Shown: in pieces, positions 1 through 8,946 of the stretch | Layout: every line of letters starts with the position of its first letter | How positions within the stretch are numbered: position 1 is the stretch's first letter | Assembly: GCA_943842505.1 (NCBI GenBank) | Contig: CALTDI010000008.1 | Coordinates: 152,330-216,329 of the forward strand | Reading direction: 5' to 3' | Length of the DNA: 64,000 nt | Origin: an uncultured Pseudomonadales bacterium | GTDB lineage: Bacteria; Pseudomonadota; Gammaproteobacteria; Pseudomonadales; Pseudohongiellaceae | Made by a program: the position numbers and the translations under genes | The notes under the pieces: generated by a model | What the model was told of the DNA's origin: nothing | Database searches by the model: none | Seen by the model: the letters and a program-made list of their open reading frames with translations, nothing else

Positions 1-1
1 C

Positions 2-1243
2 GCATTGCCTTGGTACTACGGGGTTATTGCCATTGTCCTGGTCCTGGCAGTAAGCCGTTTCGCCTTGAACAGGGTGCTCGGCATTGTCGCGGCTACCAAT
101 AACCGCGAGGTGATGACCGCCGCCAGCCTGTTGATAGTGATCAGCGTAGCGGTGCTGATGGAGGCGGTTGGACTGTCCATGGGTCTGGGAGCTTTCCTCG
201 CCGGGATACTATTAGCAAACTCCAATTTCCGGCATCAGCTGGAGTCCGATATTGAGCCGTTCAAGGGCATCCTGCTGGGGCTGTTCTTCATCGCGGTAGG
301 CATGACGCTTAATCTTCCTCTGTTATATGCCAACCCCCTATTAATGATTGCTGGGGCTCTGGTTTTGGTGGCGGTTAAGACGCTGCTTATCGTGGGGACA
401 CTGCGCTGGCGCAAGGTTTCGTTTAGGGAAAGCTTTCAACTCGCCTTGATGTTGTCACAGGGCGGCGAATTCGCCTTCGTCATCCTGACCAAGGCTACGG
501 GCTTAGGGTTATTCACGATGGAGTTGGCGGATCAGGTTACGCTCATCGTCGGCCTGTCCATGGCGTTGACATCGCCGTTGGTGGTGCTGCAGCGGAAGAT
601 CTGGCATTGCAGGAGTGAGACGGTGCCCGATCAGGATGCCTACTGGGACGATCACGAACCCGAGGTGATTATCGCCGGATTCGGTCGCTTCGGTCAGATC
701 GTCGGCCGCATGCTGCAGGCGCGCCACGTACCCTTCACCGCGATGGATAAGAATTCAGACCACGTCGAGTTTGTAGAGCAGTTCGGTAATCGGCTTTTCT
801 ATGGCGATCTAACGCGCCTCGATCTGATGAAGTCTGCAGGAGTGAAGAGCGCCAGGATTCTCGTGCTCGCCGTGGACGATGTCAAAGAGTCTTTGCATAT
901 TGTCGACCTGGCTCGGGAACAAAATCCTAACATCCGTATTGTGGCTCGCGCCATCGACCGTTTCCATGCCTACGAGCTGCACAAGCGTAACGTCGATAAT
1001 GTAATACGAGAGACCTTCGCAAGCAGTCTGGAAGCTGCCACGGAAACATTGGAGCATCTCGGCTATACGGAAGGGCAGGCCTTGGCGGTAACGAGTATGT
1101 TTCGTAAGCATGACGAGGAAATGCTGCTGAAGTCCGCGGAGCATATGGATGATATGAAAGAATTACAACAACTAGCGCAAGAGGGCAGGTTGGAATTGGA
1201 GAAGCTGTTTGAGCAAGACAGTAAGAACCCCGTCTCCTCCTGA
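2..1243 (+). CDS. KefB/KefC-type K+:H+ antiporter, CPA2 family (5' partial)
   Basis: Inner-membrane monovalent cation:proton antiporter of the CPA2 family with a cytoplasmic nucleotide-binding regulatory domain. The reading frame is open to the window edge, so the N-terminal membrane helices are missing. The first possible start, a TTG at base 5, is not the real one. The visible part has about six hydrophobic helices (residues 5-200) and then an RCK/TrkA-N Rossmann domain beginning at the glycine motif GFGRFG (225-230). Family knowledge: these proteins exchange K+ for H+, and KefB/KefC are gated by glutathione adducts. A Glu/Lys-rich tail ends the protein. The next gene is convergent (SMP-30), so this gene ends its transcription unit here. 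Whether it is KefB, KefC or a YbaL-like relative cannot be decided without the N-terminus. Confidence 0.9.
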   Translation, partial: ALPWYYGVIAIVLVLAVSRFALNRVLGIVAATNNREVMTAASLLIVISVAVLMEAVGLSMGLGAFLAGILLANSNFRHQLESDIEPFKGILLGLFFIAVGMTLNLPLLYANPLLMIAGALVLVAVKTLLIVGTLRWRKVSFRESFQLALMLSQGGEFAFVILTKATGLGLFTMELADQVTLIVGLSMALTSPLVVLQRKIWHCRSETVPDQDAYWDDHEPEVIIAGFGRFGQIVGRMLQARHVPFTAMDKNSDHVEFVEQFGNRLFYGDLTRLDLMKSAGVKSARILVLAVDDVKESLHIVDLAREQNPNIRIVARAIDRFHAYELHKRNVDNVIRETFASSLEAATETLEHLGYTEGQALAVTSMFRKHDEEMLLKSAEHMDDMKELQQLAQEGRLELEKLFEQDSKNPVSS

Positions 1244-1344
1244 CCCTTCATTCCCAGGCATTCAATTCGAGTGGATATGAACGGATCTGTAGCGCTGCTA
1301 TAGGGCTTTCAGATCGGAACGATAATTCGCAGAAACTACCAGGC

Positions 1345-2247
1345 TTAACGACTGGCCTCTACGTTCATCTGCAAGGAATACAGACTCGTACGCGCCGTCA
1401 TAAATAGCGTCTTGCCATCGCGACCGCCGAAGCCGACATTGGCAGGCATCTGCTCGGTGCTGATAAAGTCTATCTGCTCTCCAGACGGATTACGGATGCT
1501 CACGCCACCTAACCAGGTTAGGTAGACGTTGCCGTGTTCATCGAGGGTCATACCATCGGAGCCCTGATCGGCGAATTCGGTTCTATTGGCGACACTTCCA
1601 TCTTCGTTAATTGTATAGCGAAATACCTTTCGCAGTTCCGTGCTTGCGATATACAGGGTTTTACCGTCCTCGGTTCCCACTACACCGTTGGGCTTGGGGA
1701 TGTCGGTGATGATCGCGGTGACTTCGTTGCGCTGTGGTGAGATGCGGTAAACGTATTCTCCGTCCTGAGCCAGGCTCCCTTGTGGGTATTGGTATCTGGG
1801 GTCGGTCATGTAGATGCTGCCATTGGGGTGCACCCAGGCATCGTTAGGGCTGTTGAAGGGCTTGCCCTGATAACCGTCGGCGATTACCGAGATAGTGCCG
1901 TTGGCGTCCATCTTGACCAGGCGCTGAGCCTCCTGCTCGCAGATCAGCAATCCGCCGTCCAAGTCCAGGGTGAGGCCATTTGCGCGGTTGCTAGGTTCGT
2001 GGAAGCTACTTAGGTCGCCGGTAGGTGCCAGCTTGTGCAGGCGATTATTATCGATATCGGTGAAGTAAAGATTCCCCACGGCATCGGAGACTGGGCCCTC
2101 TATGAAGGCAAAGCCACCCTGGACTTCGACTACCTGGGCACCGTCAGCGATGAGCCCGGACTCGGCCCCCAGCGTCGTCTGCGCCGTGAGTGTCAGAAAT
2201 AACAGGAGAGAGAGGGGATAGCAGTGACTGCGCATTGGGTTTTTCAT
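1345..2247 (-). CDS. Secreted SMP-30/gluconolactonase-family hydrolase
   Basis: Six-bladed beta-propeller lactonase/esterase of the SMP-30/gluconolaconase/LRE-like family. Residues 1-28 form a Sec signal peptide ending TTLGA, so the enzyme acts in the periplasm or outside the cell. The expected divalent-metal ligands are present at family positions: Glu50 (FIEGP), Asn135 (NSPND), Asn187 (KPNG) and Asp231 (GSDG). The length of 300 residues is normal. Characterised relatives open sugar lactones such as gluconolactone, but the substrate here is not readable. The gene stands alone, convergent with the antiporter to its left and divergent from hemH, so it probably has its own promoter in the 2248-2488 gap. 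Confidence 0.88.
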   Translation of the reverse strand: MKNPMRSHCYPLSLLLFLTLTAQTTLGAESGLIADGAQVVEVQGGFAFIEGPVSDAVGNLYFTDIDNNRLHKLAPTGDLSSFHEPSNRANGLTLDLDGGLLICEQEAQRLVKMDANGTISVIADGYQGKPFNSPNDAWVHPNGSIYMTDPRYQYPQGSLAQDGEYVYRISPQRNEVTAIITDIPKPNGVVGTEDGKTLYIASTELRKVFRYTINEDGSVANRTEFADQGSDGMTLDEHGNVYLTWLGGVSIRNPSGEQIDFISTEQMPANVGFGGRDGKTLFMTARTSLYSLQMNVEASR

Positions 2248-2488
2248 GGTCGGTTCCGCTTATGACAGTGAGCTGGTGCGAATTAGTTTACTTCAGTGCT
2301 GGGTAGTTTGCAGCCCAGTGATGACAATGTCACACTTATCCCGAAGTGCTGGCATAGGGAGCGGTTTCGCCTTACCATCGCCGCACACAACGCAGATCGA
2401 GAAATTTGCTTGCCTATTGATCCTAGTTAGCGAGATCTAACGTATCAGTGGGTTGTCGTCACAATCAGGAATGTAGTCTGAGCCGCCT

Positions 2489-3514
2489 ATGTCTAAAGCT
2501 GTCTTATTATTAAATCTCGGCACACCAGCCGAACCTACCGCCAAGGGTCTCAGAGACTTCTACAAGTATTTCTTTTCCGACCCCTTCGTATTCGATATGA
2601 ACCCTCTCGGGAGATGGATGCTACGCAACCTCATAATACTGCCTTTCCGTGCTCCCAAGACCGCTAAAGACTATGCGACTATCTGGATGGACGACGGCTC
2701 GCCGCTGAAGGTCTATGCAGACAGATTGCAGGCGAGTGTGCAGAAGGCCTACGAGAGCGCAGGTGAAGATGTACTAGTGCTCAACGGCATGGCCTACAGT
2801 AAGCCCCGTATCTGTGATGCCATGGCTGAGTTGGAAAGCAAGGGGCGGACCGAGATATTGGTGCTGCCTCTATTCCCTCAATTCTCGACGGCAACGACGG
2901 CCTCGGTTTTTCATGAGGTAAGGCAGGAAGCGGCCAAGTGGCAGAGCGCACCGAAGTTGCAGTTTGTCGACGACCTTTTCGCCGAACCCGCATTTATCCG
3001 GGCCTGGACCGATCTAATCGGTAAGCACCTGAACGAAGACGAGGTGGACCATGTGGTCTTCAGTTACCACGGGCTGCCTGAGTCAAATATTAAGAAGGCG
3101 GATAGCCAGAACGTCTGCAGCTTTGGAAGCTGTTGCGATCAGGTAACCGACAGTAATCGTTACTGCTATCGCGCGCAGTGCATGGCGACGACGAAGAACA
3201 TCGTCGCTGAGCTTGGTTGGGGCGAAGATAGGTACTCCATCGCTTTTCAGTCCCGATTCGGGCGACAGGCTTGGATACAGCCCTATCTGGATGAGCATCT
3301 TGAGAAGCTTCTTGAAACCGGCGTGAAGAAGATTGCTGTAGTTACTCCCTCCTTCGTTTCAGATTGCCTGGAGACAATTCACGAGATTGGTATCGAATAC
3401 CGAGAACAGTTCATGGAGGGAGGCGGCGAAGTTTTTCAACTTGTCCCTAACCTCAATGATGAGCCAGTCTGGTTTAATTCTGTGTATGAGATATCCCAGA
3501 GCCATCAGAGCTAG
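2489..3514 (+). CDS. hemH: Ferrochelatase
   Basis: Protoporphyrin ferrochelatase, the last step of protoheme synthesis, inserting Fe2+ into protoporphyrin IX. The 341-residue product begins with the family start MSKAVLLLNLGTP, carries the catalytic histidine in SYHGLP (His194) and the conserved acidic site in SDCLETIHEI (Glu295). A cysteine-rich stretch lies between them (Cys210, 215, 216, 226, 231). E. coli HemH lacks such a cluster, while a [2Fe-2S] cluster is known in some other bacterial and animal ferrochelatases, so metal binding here is possible but unproven. The gene is single, with no heme-synthesis neighbour. The Shine-Dalgarno before the ATG is weak. Confidence 0.95.
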   Translation: MSKAVLLLNLGTPAEPTAKGLRDFYKYFFSDPFVFDMNPLGRWMLRNLIILPFRAPKTAKDYATIWMDDGSPLKVYADRLQASVQKAYESAGEDVLVLNGMAYSKPRICDAMAELESKGRTEILVLPLFPQFSTATTASVFHEVRQEAAKWQSAPKLQFVDDLFAEPAFIRAWTDLIGKHLNEDEVDHVVFSYHGLPESNIKKADSQNVCSFGSCCDQVTDSNRYCYRAQCMATTKNIVAELGWGEDRYSIAFQSRFGRQAWIQPYLDEHLEKLLETGVKKIAVVTPSFVSDCLETIHEIGIEYREQFMEGGGEVFQLVPNLNDEPVWFNSVYEISQSHQS

Positions 3515-3694
3515 GCTTAGACATCCAAGTATAAACTACGTCAACATTTCTGCTATTCCACTTCGGTTCTTCCTGCGACCACCTGTGCAATTATGTTATT
3601 GTAATTGTCCCTGATATCTTGGGGCTTTTAGGAAAATAGGCCTACCCTTAGCGGCATAGGTTTAGTAATCGCAGCGAGGGCTGGACAGGCAGGT

Positions 3695-5470
3695 ATGTTT
3701 TTGATCAATCATCTTAAGTTTCTCTGGAATGGGGGCTTGCCACCTGCGAGTGCCGACCCTGTAAGACTTCGGGAACGCCGCACCCTGTCTACTACTATTT
3801 TCTTCGTACTTCCCGTTGCGATTGGGCTGTTCGTGTCGAACTACTACACCGGTGGTGAGCGTGACAATGTCTATATCGCGATAGCAACGGTCGTGGTCTT
3901 CTTCGGTCTGTATCTTCAAGCCTATTTTAATCAGCAATTACTCGCCTCCCAAATACCTCTTGCCGCCTACTGGGTAGTCATTTGCCTGGCGATGACGTCC
4001 GTAGGGGTCTGGGCAAACACCTGGGCTTGGCTACTCTGCCTCCCAGCCATCGCCTTTCTGGTTGCGGGCCGTATCGCTGGGGTTGTGTGGACGGTTATCT
4101 GCGTTCTTACGCTCTGGGTTTTCGCGTACATGCAATACAGCGGCTACGAATTTCCATTTTCTGGTCCGATGGAGGGCGACCGGGCTCTGACCCTCGCTTT
4201 CGAGGCTAGCCTGGTGGTGTTAATGCTGTCCTCGGCTGCCTTCGTGTTTCGCAATGCGCAGACAACGGCGGAGAAGAAACTAAGCGACACCGTGAAGGAA
4301 CTCGAGAAAGAGGTGCATGACCGCACCTTGGCAGAGAACGAGGCACGGCAGTCGGAACAGGCAAAGGCGTCCTTCCTCGCCGCTATGAGTCATGAGTTAA
4401 GAACGCCATTAAATGGCGTTATCGGGGCCTCCCAATTACTCATGGGCGGAGACTTGCCGAGTAAGAAGAAGGAATTAGTCGACGTTGTCCTGAACAGTAG
4501 CGAGACGCTGCTTGAGCTAATTAATAATGTAATGGACCTGTCCCGACTAGACAGTCAATCGATAGAGCTAGAAAAAGTTCCAGTAAACATAGACGAGTTG
4601 TTTCGATCGACTCTTGCTCCCCTGGAGTTTCAGGCCAAAGAGAAGGGAGTTAAATTCTCACTTGTTATCGAGGATGATATTCCTGAGTACGTCCGTGGTG
4701 ATCCCACCAGGCTGCGTCAGATACTGCTGAATCTGGTTGGCAATGCGGTGAAGTTCACCAATACCGGAGAAGTGTCAGTCGTGCTGGATACGGCATTGGA
4801 GCGCATGCGCCTAAAAGTGACCGATACCGGTATAGGTATTAACACGCAGGCGCAGTCTAGCCTATTCGAGCCCTATGTTCAGGCAGACAAAACCACGATG
4901 CGAAAGTTCGGCGGCTCTGGCCTTGGCCTAACTATCGTTAAGCAACTCGTGTCAGCTATGGGTGGCAAGATTGTCGTCAACTCGGTACCGGGTCGAGGTT
5001 CAATCTTCACCGTATTCCTGCCGATGAAGAGCATGAGGCCCCCAGCCATCAAGCCTACCAGTCGTTCTGAGATTAAGCTGCCTTCCCTGTCGATAGTGGT
5101 CGCAGATGATAATGCCGTGAACCGAATGGTCCTGTCTCGCCTGTTAGAGGCGGATGGCCACAAAGTCGTGACCATGTCTAATGGCAGGGAAGTATTAGAT
5201 TATCTTCCCGACCATGCTGTGAGCGTGATCATGATGGATCTGCAGATGCCGCTAATGGACGGGGTCACCGCAGTAAGGAAGATTCGCGCTATGGATGGTA
5301 GTAGATCTACTATTCCGGTGATCGCAGTAACGGCGAATGTTGTTCACGAAGACCCGCGTGACCTTGCCAGATCTGGAATGACTGGGTTTCTAAGTAAGCC
5401 GTTTCGTCAGGAAGAATTGCGTGATGCCCTGCAGAAGGCGATGTCTCCCAACCCTGGCGGGCTAGTTTAG
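3695..5470 (+). CDS. Membrane-bound hybrid sensor histidine kinase/response regulator
   Basis: Hybrid two-component kinase of 591 residues. About five to six transmembrane helices fill residues 32-186 with no sizeable periplasmic loop, so the signal is probably sensed in or at the membrane. A short coiled coil (190-225) leads to the HisKA H-box SHELRTPLNG with phospho-accepting His233. The HATPase N-box is around Asn350 (LLNLVGNAVKF), with G1 (DTGIGI) and G2 (GGSGLGL) boxes following. A C-terminal receiver (about 465-585) has acidic residues Asp471-Asp472, phospho-acceptor Asp515 (MMDLQMPLMDG) and a conserved lysine in SKPF. No HPt domain or separate output regulator lies nearby, so the downstream partner is unknown. 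Confidence 0.92.
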   Translation: MFLINHLKFLWNGGLPPASADPVRLRERRTLSTTIFFVLPVAIGLFVSNYYTGGERDNVYIAIATVVVFFGLYLQAYFNQQLLASQIPLAAYWVVICLAMTSVGVWANTWAWLLCLPAIAFLVAGRIAGVVWTVICVLTLWVFAYMQYSGYEFPFSGPMEGDRALTLAFEASLVVLMLSSAAFVFRNAQTTAEKKLSDTVKELEKEVHDRTLAENEARQSEQAKASFLAAMSHELRTPLNGVIGASQLLMGGDLPSKKKELVDVVLNSSETLLELINNVMDLSRLDSQSIELEKVPVNIDELFRSTLAPLEFQAKEKGVKFSLVIEDDIPEYVRGDPTRLRQILLNLVGNAVKFTNTGEVSVVLDTALERMRLKVTDTGIGINTQAQSSLFEPYVQADKTTMRKFGGSGLGLTIVKQLVSAMGGKIVVNSVPGRGSIFTVFLPMKSMRPPAIKPTSRSEIKLPSLSIVVADDNAVNRMVLSRLLEADGHKVVTMSNGREVLDYLPDHAVSVIMMDLQMPLMDGVTAVRKIRAMDGSRSTIPVIAVTANVVHEDPRDLARSGMTGFLSKPFRQEELRDALQKAMSPNPGGLV

Positions 5471-5497
5471 GGGCTTATTAACAGAGCGTAGAGCCCC
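5470..5497 (+). terminator. Possible weak terminator hairpin after the histidine kinase
   Basis: GGGGCT (5470-5475) and AGCCCC (5492-5497) form a 6-bp inverted repeat that begins on the last base of the kinase stop codon. There is no clear T tract, so this is a weak candidate only. Confidence 0.25.
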
Positions 5498-5600
5498 CAT
5501 TTGAAACCAGGGTCGAAATTACGTTTAGATGACCTGAATCAATATTCTACCCAGCTGTGCATATTATTCTCCTCCTACGATACTTAAGGGAGAGACCATT

Positions 5601-5750
5601 ATGTCGGCACATGAACAAGAACGGCACGATAAATTACTACCGGTAGTTGGCGTTATCATCGCTTGTTACGTAGTTATCATGACTAGCTCCTATTTTTATT
5701 GGAAACTTTTTACTCTAGAATTTGGATGCTTGGGCTTGGGTCTCAGGTGA
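5601..5750 (+). CDS. Candidate 49-residue single-span membrane protein
   Basis: A short open frame begins at an ATG placed 7 bases after a good Shine-Dalgarno (AGGGAGA, 5588-5594). It encodes a charged N-terminus (MSAHEQERHDK) followed by one hydrophobic span (about residues 12-31, LLPVVGVIIACYVVIM...), an aromatic patch and a glycine-rich tail. Its last 8 bases overlap the 3' end of the convergent kynureninase gene. I do not recognise a family. The ribosome-binding site and the classic small-membrane-protein layout are the only support, and chance occurrence is possible. It could be cotranscribed with the kinase gene, which ends 130 bases upstream. Confidence 0.42.
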   Translation: MSAHEQERHDKLLPVVGVIIACYVVIMTSSYFYWKLFTLEFGCLGLGLR

Positions 5751-6993
5751 CCTTGAGCTTGCGAGAATATTTCTCTGCGAGGTAGGTTTCCTCCGCTAGA
5801 ATTTTCTTTAGCGTCTGGATAGCTAGCCAGATATCTTCGAAGCGCAGGAACAGGGGTGAAAACCCGAAGCGAATGATATCTGGGCTGCGGAAATCCACCA
5901 CAACACCGGCCTCGTTCAGTGCGCGGCAAATGCCGTAGGCGTTGCTGTGGGAAAAGGCAAGCTGTGCACCTCGCAATGATGCGTCTGCGCTAGATTCCAG
6001 CTTTAGCTCCTGCAAGACGTGAGAATCCTTTCTCAGTTCTAGAAATAGTTCGGATAGGGCGATAGCCTTCTCATAAATGGTAGTAATTTCTATGCCGCTG
6101 AATACGTCCAGCGCGCTATCCAATACTGCCAGAGAAACGATAACCGGGGTGCCTGTAAGGAATTGCGCTACTCCCAAGCCTTTCTTATAGCTTGGGTCGA
6201 AAGCAAACGGGTCTTTGTGACCCATCCAGCCCTGAATAGGCTGCTCCATCTTCTCATGATGCCGCTTGTTGGCGTAGATGAAAGCGGGCGCTCCGGGCCC
6301 GCCGTTTAGATACTTGTAGCCACAACCCACCGCGAAATCCACAGCCCAGTCGTCCAAGTGCAGAGGCAACACACCTGTGCTATGGGATAGATCCCAGACG
6401 ACCAGTATTCCCTTATCCTGGGCTAGCGCTGTAAGTTGCTGTATGTCATGTCTATCGCCGTTGCGAAAATTCACCTCTGTTAGAAATAGGACCGCTATAT
6501 TTTCATCCAGTGCGCCAATAAGTTCATCGGCTGCTACGGTTTTAAATTGGCACAGTGCTGGCCCCAGCATCGATTGCAGTCCCTGCGCCACATACAAATC
6601 CGTAGGGAAATTGTCTTCTTGGGACAAGATAATAGTGCGAGCTGTCTGCAGTTGCAGGCAGGTGGCTAGAAGTTTTAGTAGATTGATCGAGACTGAATCG
6701 CAACAGACCAACTGGCTGGCATCGGCACCGAGCAGAGGCGCTATCTTCTGGGCGCTGGTGAAAGGCAGGTCGATCCAGGCGTGTTGATTCCAGCTTGCTA
6801 TGAGGTCCTTGCCCCATTGCTGCTCAATAACTTCACGACCACGCAGCTGTGCGCCTAGAGTCGGTGGCCCAAGTGAATTTCCATTCAGATAGATGGTATT
6901 GCCGGGGAGTACAAACTCGTCGCGTTTGGCTGCAAGCGGATCCGATTGATCGAGAGTTCGTATTTGCTGTAGCGATGGACTAGAAGTGTTCAT
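5743..6993 (-). CDS. kynU: Kynureninase
   Basis: PLP-dependent fold-type I enzyme that cleaves L-kynurenine to anthranilate and alanine in tryptophan breakdown or quinolinate/anthranilate supply. The 416-residue length is normal. The PLP lysine is in GCGYKYLNGGPG (Lys227), and the cofactor pocket is visible in WDLSHS (Asp201, His204). N-terminal substrate residues appear in IYLNGNSLG. The N-terminal ATG lies inside the 3' end of the upstream formamidase-like gene (14-bp overlap), so the two are translationally coupled. The second half of the kynurenine pathway is thus encoded together. No tryptophan 2,3-dioxygenase gene is in the window. Confidence 0.95.
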   Translation of the reverse strand: MNTSSPSLQQIRTLDQSDPLAAKRDEFVLPGNTIYLNGNSLGPPTLGAQLRGREVIEQQWGKDLIASWNQHAWIDLPFTSAQKIAPLLGADASQLVCCDSVSINLLKLLATCLQLQTARTIILSQEDNFPTDLYVAQGLQSMLGPALCQFKTVAADELIGALDENIAVLFLTEVNFRNGDRHDIQQLTALAQDKGILVVWDLSHSTGVLPLHLDDWAVDFAVGCGYKYLNGGPGAPAFIYANKRHHEKMEQPIQGWMGHKDPFAFDPSYKKGLGVAQFLTGTPVIVSLAVLDSALDVFSGIEITTIYEKAIALSELFLELRKDSHVLQELKLESSADASLRGAQLAFSHSNAYGICRALNEAGVVVDFRSPDIIRFGFSPLFLRFEDIWLAIQTLKKILAEETYLAEKYSRKLKVT

Positions 6994-7798
6994 CTAGCAA
7001 TTCTAGAAGTCGGCGATAGGCAAGGGTCTCGGGGTGCGCCCAGTCGAAATGACCTGCTCCGATACTAATAATTGTCCTTGCTCCGGGTGATGTAGATTGT
7101 GCCAGGGGCACTATCTCGTCAATATCGCCCTGCATGAGCACAGTGTTTGCATGCAGGCCGTGGTTGGCTGGATTGGCATCGAAGTAGGCGGCGGCGCGTT
7201 CGCCGAGTTCTCCGCCCATAAATGATGCTGCCGCTCTCTCACAGGAACTCTCACCCGATGCGTAGGTCACTACGTCGGAAATAGCAGCAAGACCGACGAT
7301 CAAATCGGGTTGCACCGCTAGCAGATCATCCCTGGCGCCGGCAAGCAGGGCGAGATGACCCCCGGCGGAGTGCCCCAGGATCGCAAGGTTCTCCGTATCT
7401 ACAGAATCGATGCGGTTCAAGCTATTGATGCCGGCAATAATATCCTCGAAGGTTCCTGGCCAGCCTCCGCCCTCATCACCCACCCGGCGGTATTCCAGAG
7501 ACCAGACTGCGAAACCCGCATCCGCCAGCGCCGAACTCAGGCCTGCGGTATAGGAGATATCAAACTGGTTGAGCCAGCAGCCCCCATGAATCAAAACCAC
7601 AGTCGCACGAGCAGGGGAGTTTGCTGGTAGCCAGAGTTGCCCAAATTGAAATTGATCGGATCCATAACTGACGCTTGTACTGGCCTGCGTAGTGGGCACT
7701 GCCAATACGTCAGCGAAGTTAACGTTCTCTGCCGCCGGTGCTTGCGTACAAAGAAGGCAAGACAGTGCAGCGCAAAGGAATGTAGGGAAAGTTCTCAT
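6980..7798 (-). CDS. Alpha/beta hydrolase, kynurenine formamidase (KynB/BNA7-like) candidate, with signal peptide
   Basis: Esterase/lipase-fold hydrolase of 272 residues. It has the oxyanion motif HGGCW (71-75), the nucleophile elbow GHSAGG (Ser144), and late acid and base candidates Asp227 (GDIDEIVP) and His250 (GAGHFDW). The HGG-type sequence resembles eukaryotic BNA7/AFMID arylformamidases more than bacterial metal-dependent KynB. Its 14-bp overlap with kynU supports hydrolysis of N-formylkynurenine to kynurenine. Oddly, residues 1-23 look like a Sec signal peptide (hydrophobic core, then QAPAA), which would place it in the periplasm away from cytosolic KynU. It may instead be a general secreted esterase, or the true start may be further downstream. 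Confidence 0.75.
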   Translation of the reverse strand: MRTFPTFLCAALSCLLCTQAPAAENVNFADVLAVPTTQASTSVSYGSDQFQFGQLWLPANSPARATVVLIHGGCWLNQFDISYTAGLSSALADAGFAVWSLEYRRVGDEGGGWPGTFEDIIAGINSLNRIDSVDTENLAILGHSAGGHLALLAGARDDLLAVQPDLIVGLAAISDVVTYASGESSCERAAASFMGGELGERAAAYFDANPANHGLHANTVLMQGDIDEIVPLAQSTSPGARTIISIGAGHFDWAHPETLAYRRLLELLDEHF

Positions 7799-7893
7799 AG
7801 GAGGTAGACGTTATCAGAAAACGGGGAAAATTGAAGCAGCTATTAGCTTTAAAAAGGCAGGCTATAAGTAAAGTAAAACTTTATTGCGGGCAT

Positions 7894-7924
7894 AAAAAAA
7901 GGGATAGCAAGCTATCCCTTTTTT
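7894..7924. terminator. Bidirectional rho-independent terminator
   Basis: GGGATAGC (7901-7908) and GCTATCCC (7911-7918) form a perfect 8-bp stem with a 2-base gap, flanked by seven A on the left (7894-7900) and six T on the right (7919-7924). Read on the minus strand it sits just downstream of the FAD-subunit stop at 7948 and would end the molybdenum-hydroxylase operon. The symmetric A/T tracts allow termination either way. Confidence 0.85.
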
Positions 7925-7947
7925 CGAATGCCGTGCGGCTAGTCCGA

Positions 7948-8937
7948 CTAGGCGCTAATGGCGCGCTTTACCAGATTCTGCATTAACGGAATCTTAAAGC
8001 CATTGTGTGCGAGTGCGCGAGCACCATCGGTTGCCATCGCGGCGACAGACTCTGCAGTAGCTGCATTCTTCGCCTGACCTCGAATAGCATTTTCGACGTT
8101 GGTAACACGGCGCGGAGTACACTGCACGGCTCCACAGACTATGCGGGAATCCTCTACATTGCCGCCGCTTACTTTGAATGCAGCCGCAACATTAACGAGG
8201 GAGAAGTCCCATACGTTTCTGTCTGCCACTTTTTCGAAGTAGAACGTAGCATTGGCCCAGGTGTTTGGAATTCTTACCGTGGTAAGAATTTCACCTGTGC
8301 GCAGCGCCGTAGTGCTCTCGATATCGTTGGCAGGGCCTACGAAGTAGTCTTGTGCGGCAAGCGTGCGTTCGCCATCCACGCTGCGAATTACCATAGTTGC
8401 ATCGAGAGCAACCAAGGCAGGAGCAGTGTCGGAAGGGCTGGCAGCAACACAGCGACTAGTTTCGAACAGAGAGTGTTCGCGGTTCATGCCCTGAGGCGTG
8501 TCCGCATAACACAGGTTGCCGCCAGCTCTGTAGCAGGACAGGCCGCGACGGTAGTACCAGCAGCGAACGTCTTGTGAGACGTTACCACCTAAGGTGCCAA
8601 TGTTGCGGATCTGTGGGCTGGCTACTACACCAGCAGCCTGTGATAGCAGAGAGAACTTATCCTGGATCACGCTGTTATTGGCAACCTCTGTAAGCGTTGT
8701 CAGAGCGCCGATTTCAATGCCGTCCGCAGTTTCGCGAACGCCCCTGAGTGATTCAATGGCACTCAGGTCGATCATTGCATCGGTTTCTTTCGCTCGATCT
8801 TTTAACCAGCCATAAGTATCCTGGCCGCCCCCAACTAACCAGCCTCTATCGGCGAGCCGATCGGCTATAGCTAGGGCATCTTCTACCTGTACCGGTTGGT
8901 ACAGTTCCATATTAGGCATTACGTCATGAGATGGCAT
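7948..8937 (-). CDS. Molybdenum hydroxylase FAD-binding subunit (PaoB/XdhB-like)
   Basis: Medium, FAD-binding subunit of a xanthine-dehydrogenase-family molybdenum hydroxylase, 329 residues. FAD-contact motifs are visible in WLVGGGQD (33-40) and IRNIGTLGGN (110-119). Four cysteines sit in an insertion after the second motif (Cys126, 135, 143, 163). A similar cysteine insertion holds an extra [4Fe-4S] cluster in PaoB and in the 4-hydroxybenzoyl-CoA reductase beta subunit, so I infer such a cluster here. The gene follows the large-subunit gene after 9 bases and precedes a strong terminator, making it the last gene of the operon. Confidence 0.9.
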   Translation of the reverse strand: MPSHDVMPNMELYQPVQVEDALAIADRLADRGWLVGGGQDTYGWLKDRAKETDAMIDLSAIESLRGVRETADGIEIGALTTLTEVANNSVIQDKFSLLSQAAGVVASPQIRNIGTLGGNVSQDVRCWYYRRGLSCYRAGGNLCYADTPQGMNREHSLFETSRCVAASPSDTAPALVALDATMVIRSVDGERTLAAQDYFVGPANDIESTTALRTGEILTTVRIPNTWANATFYFEKVADRNVWDFSLVNVAAAFKVSGGNVEDSRIVCGAVQCTPRRVTNVENAIRGQAKNAATAESVAAMATDGARALAHNGFKIPLMQNLVKRAISA

Positions 8938-8946
8938 AGATAACCT

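Noticed and set aside
2246-2440. 64-residue plus-strand ORF upstream of hemH
   Set aside because: Overlaps the likely promoter region of the SMP-30 gene, with no good ribosome-binding site or domain.
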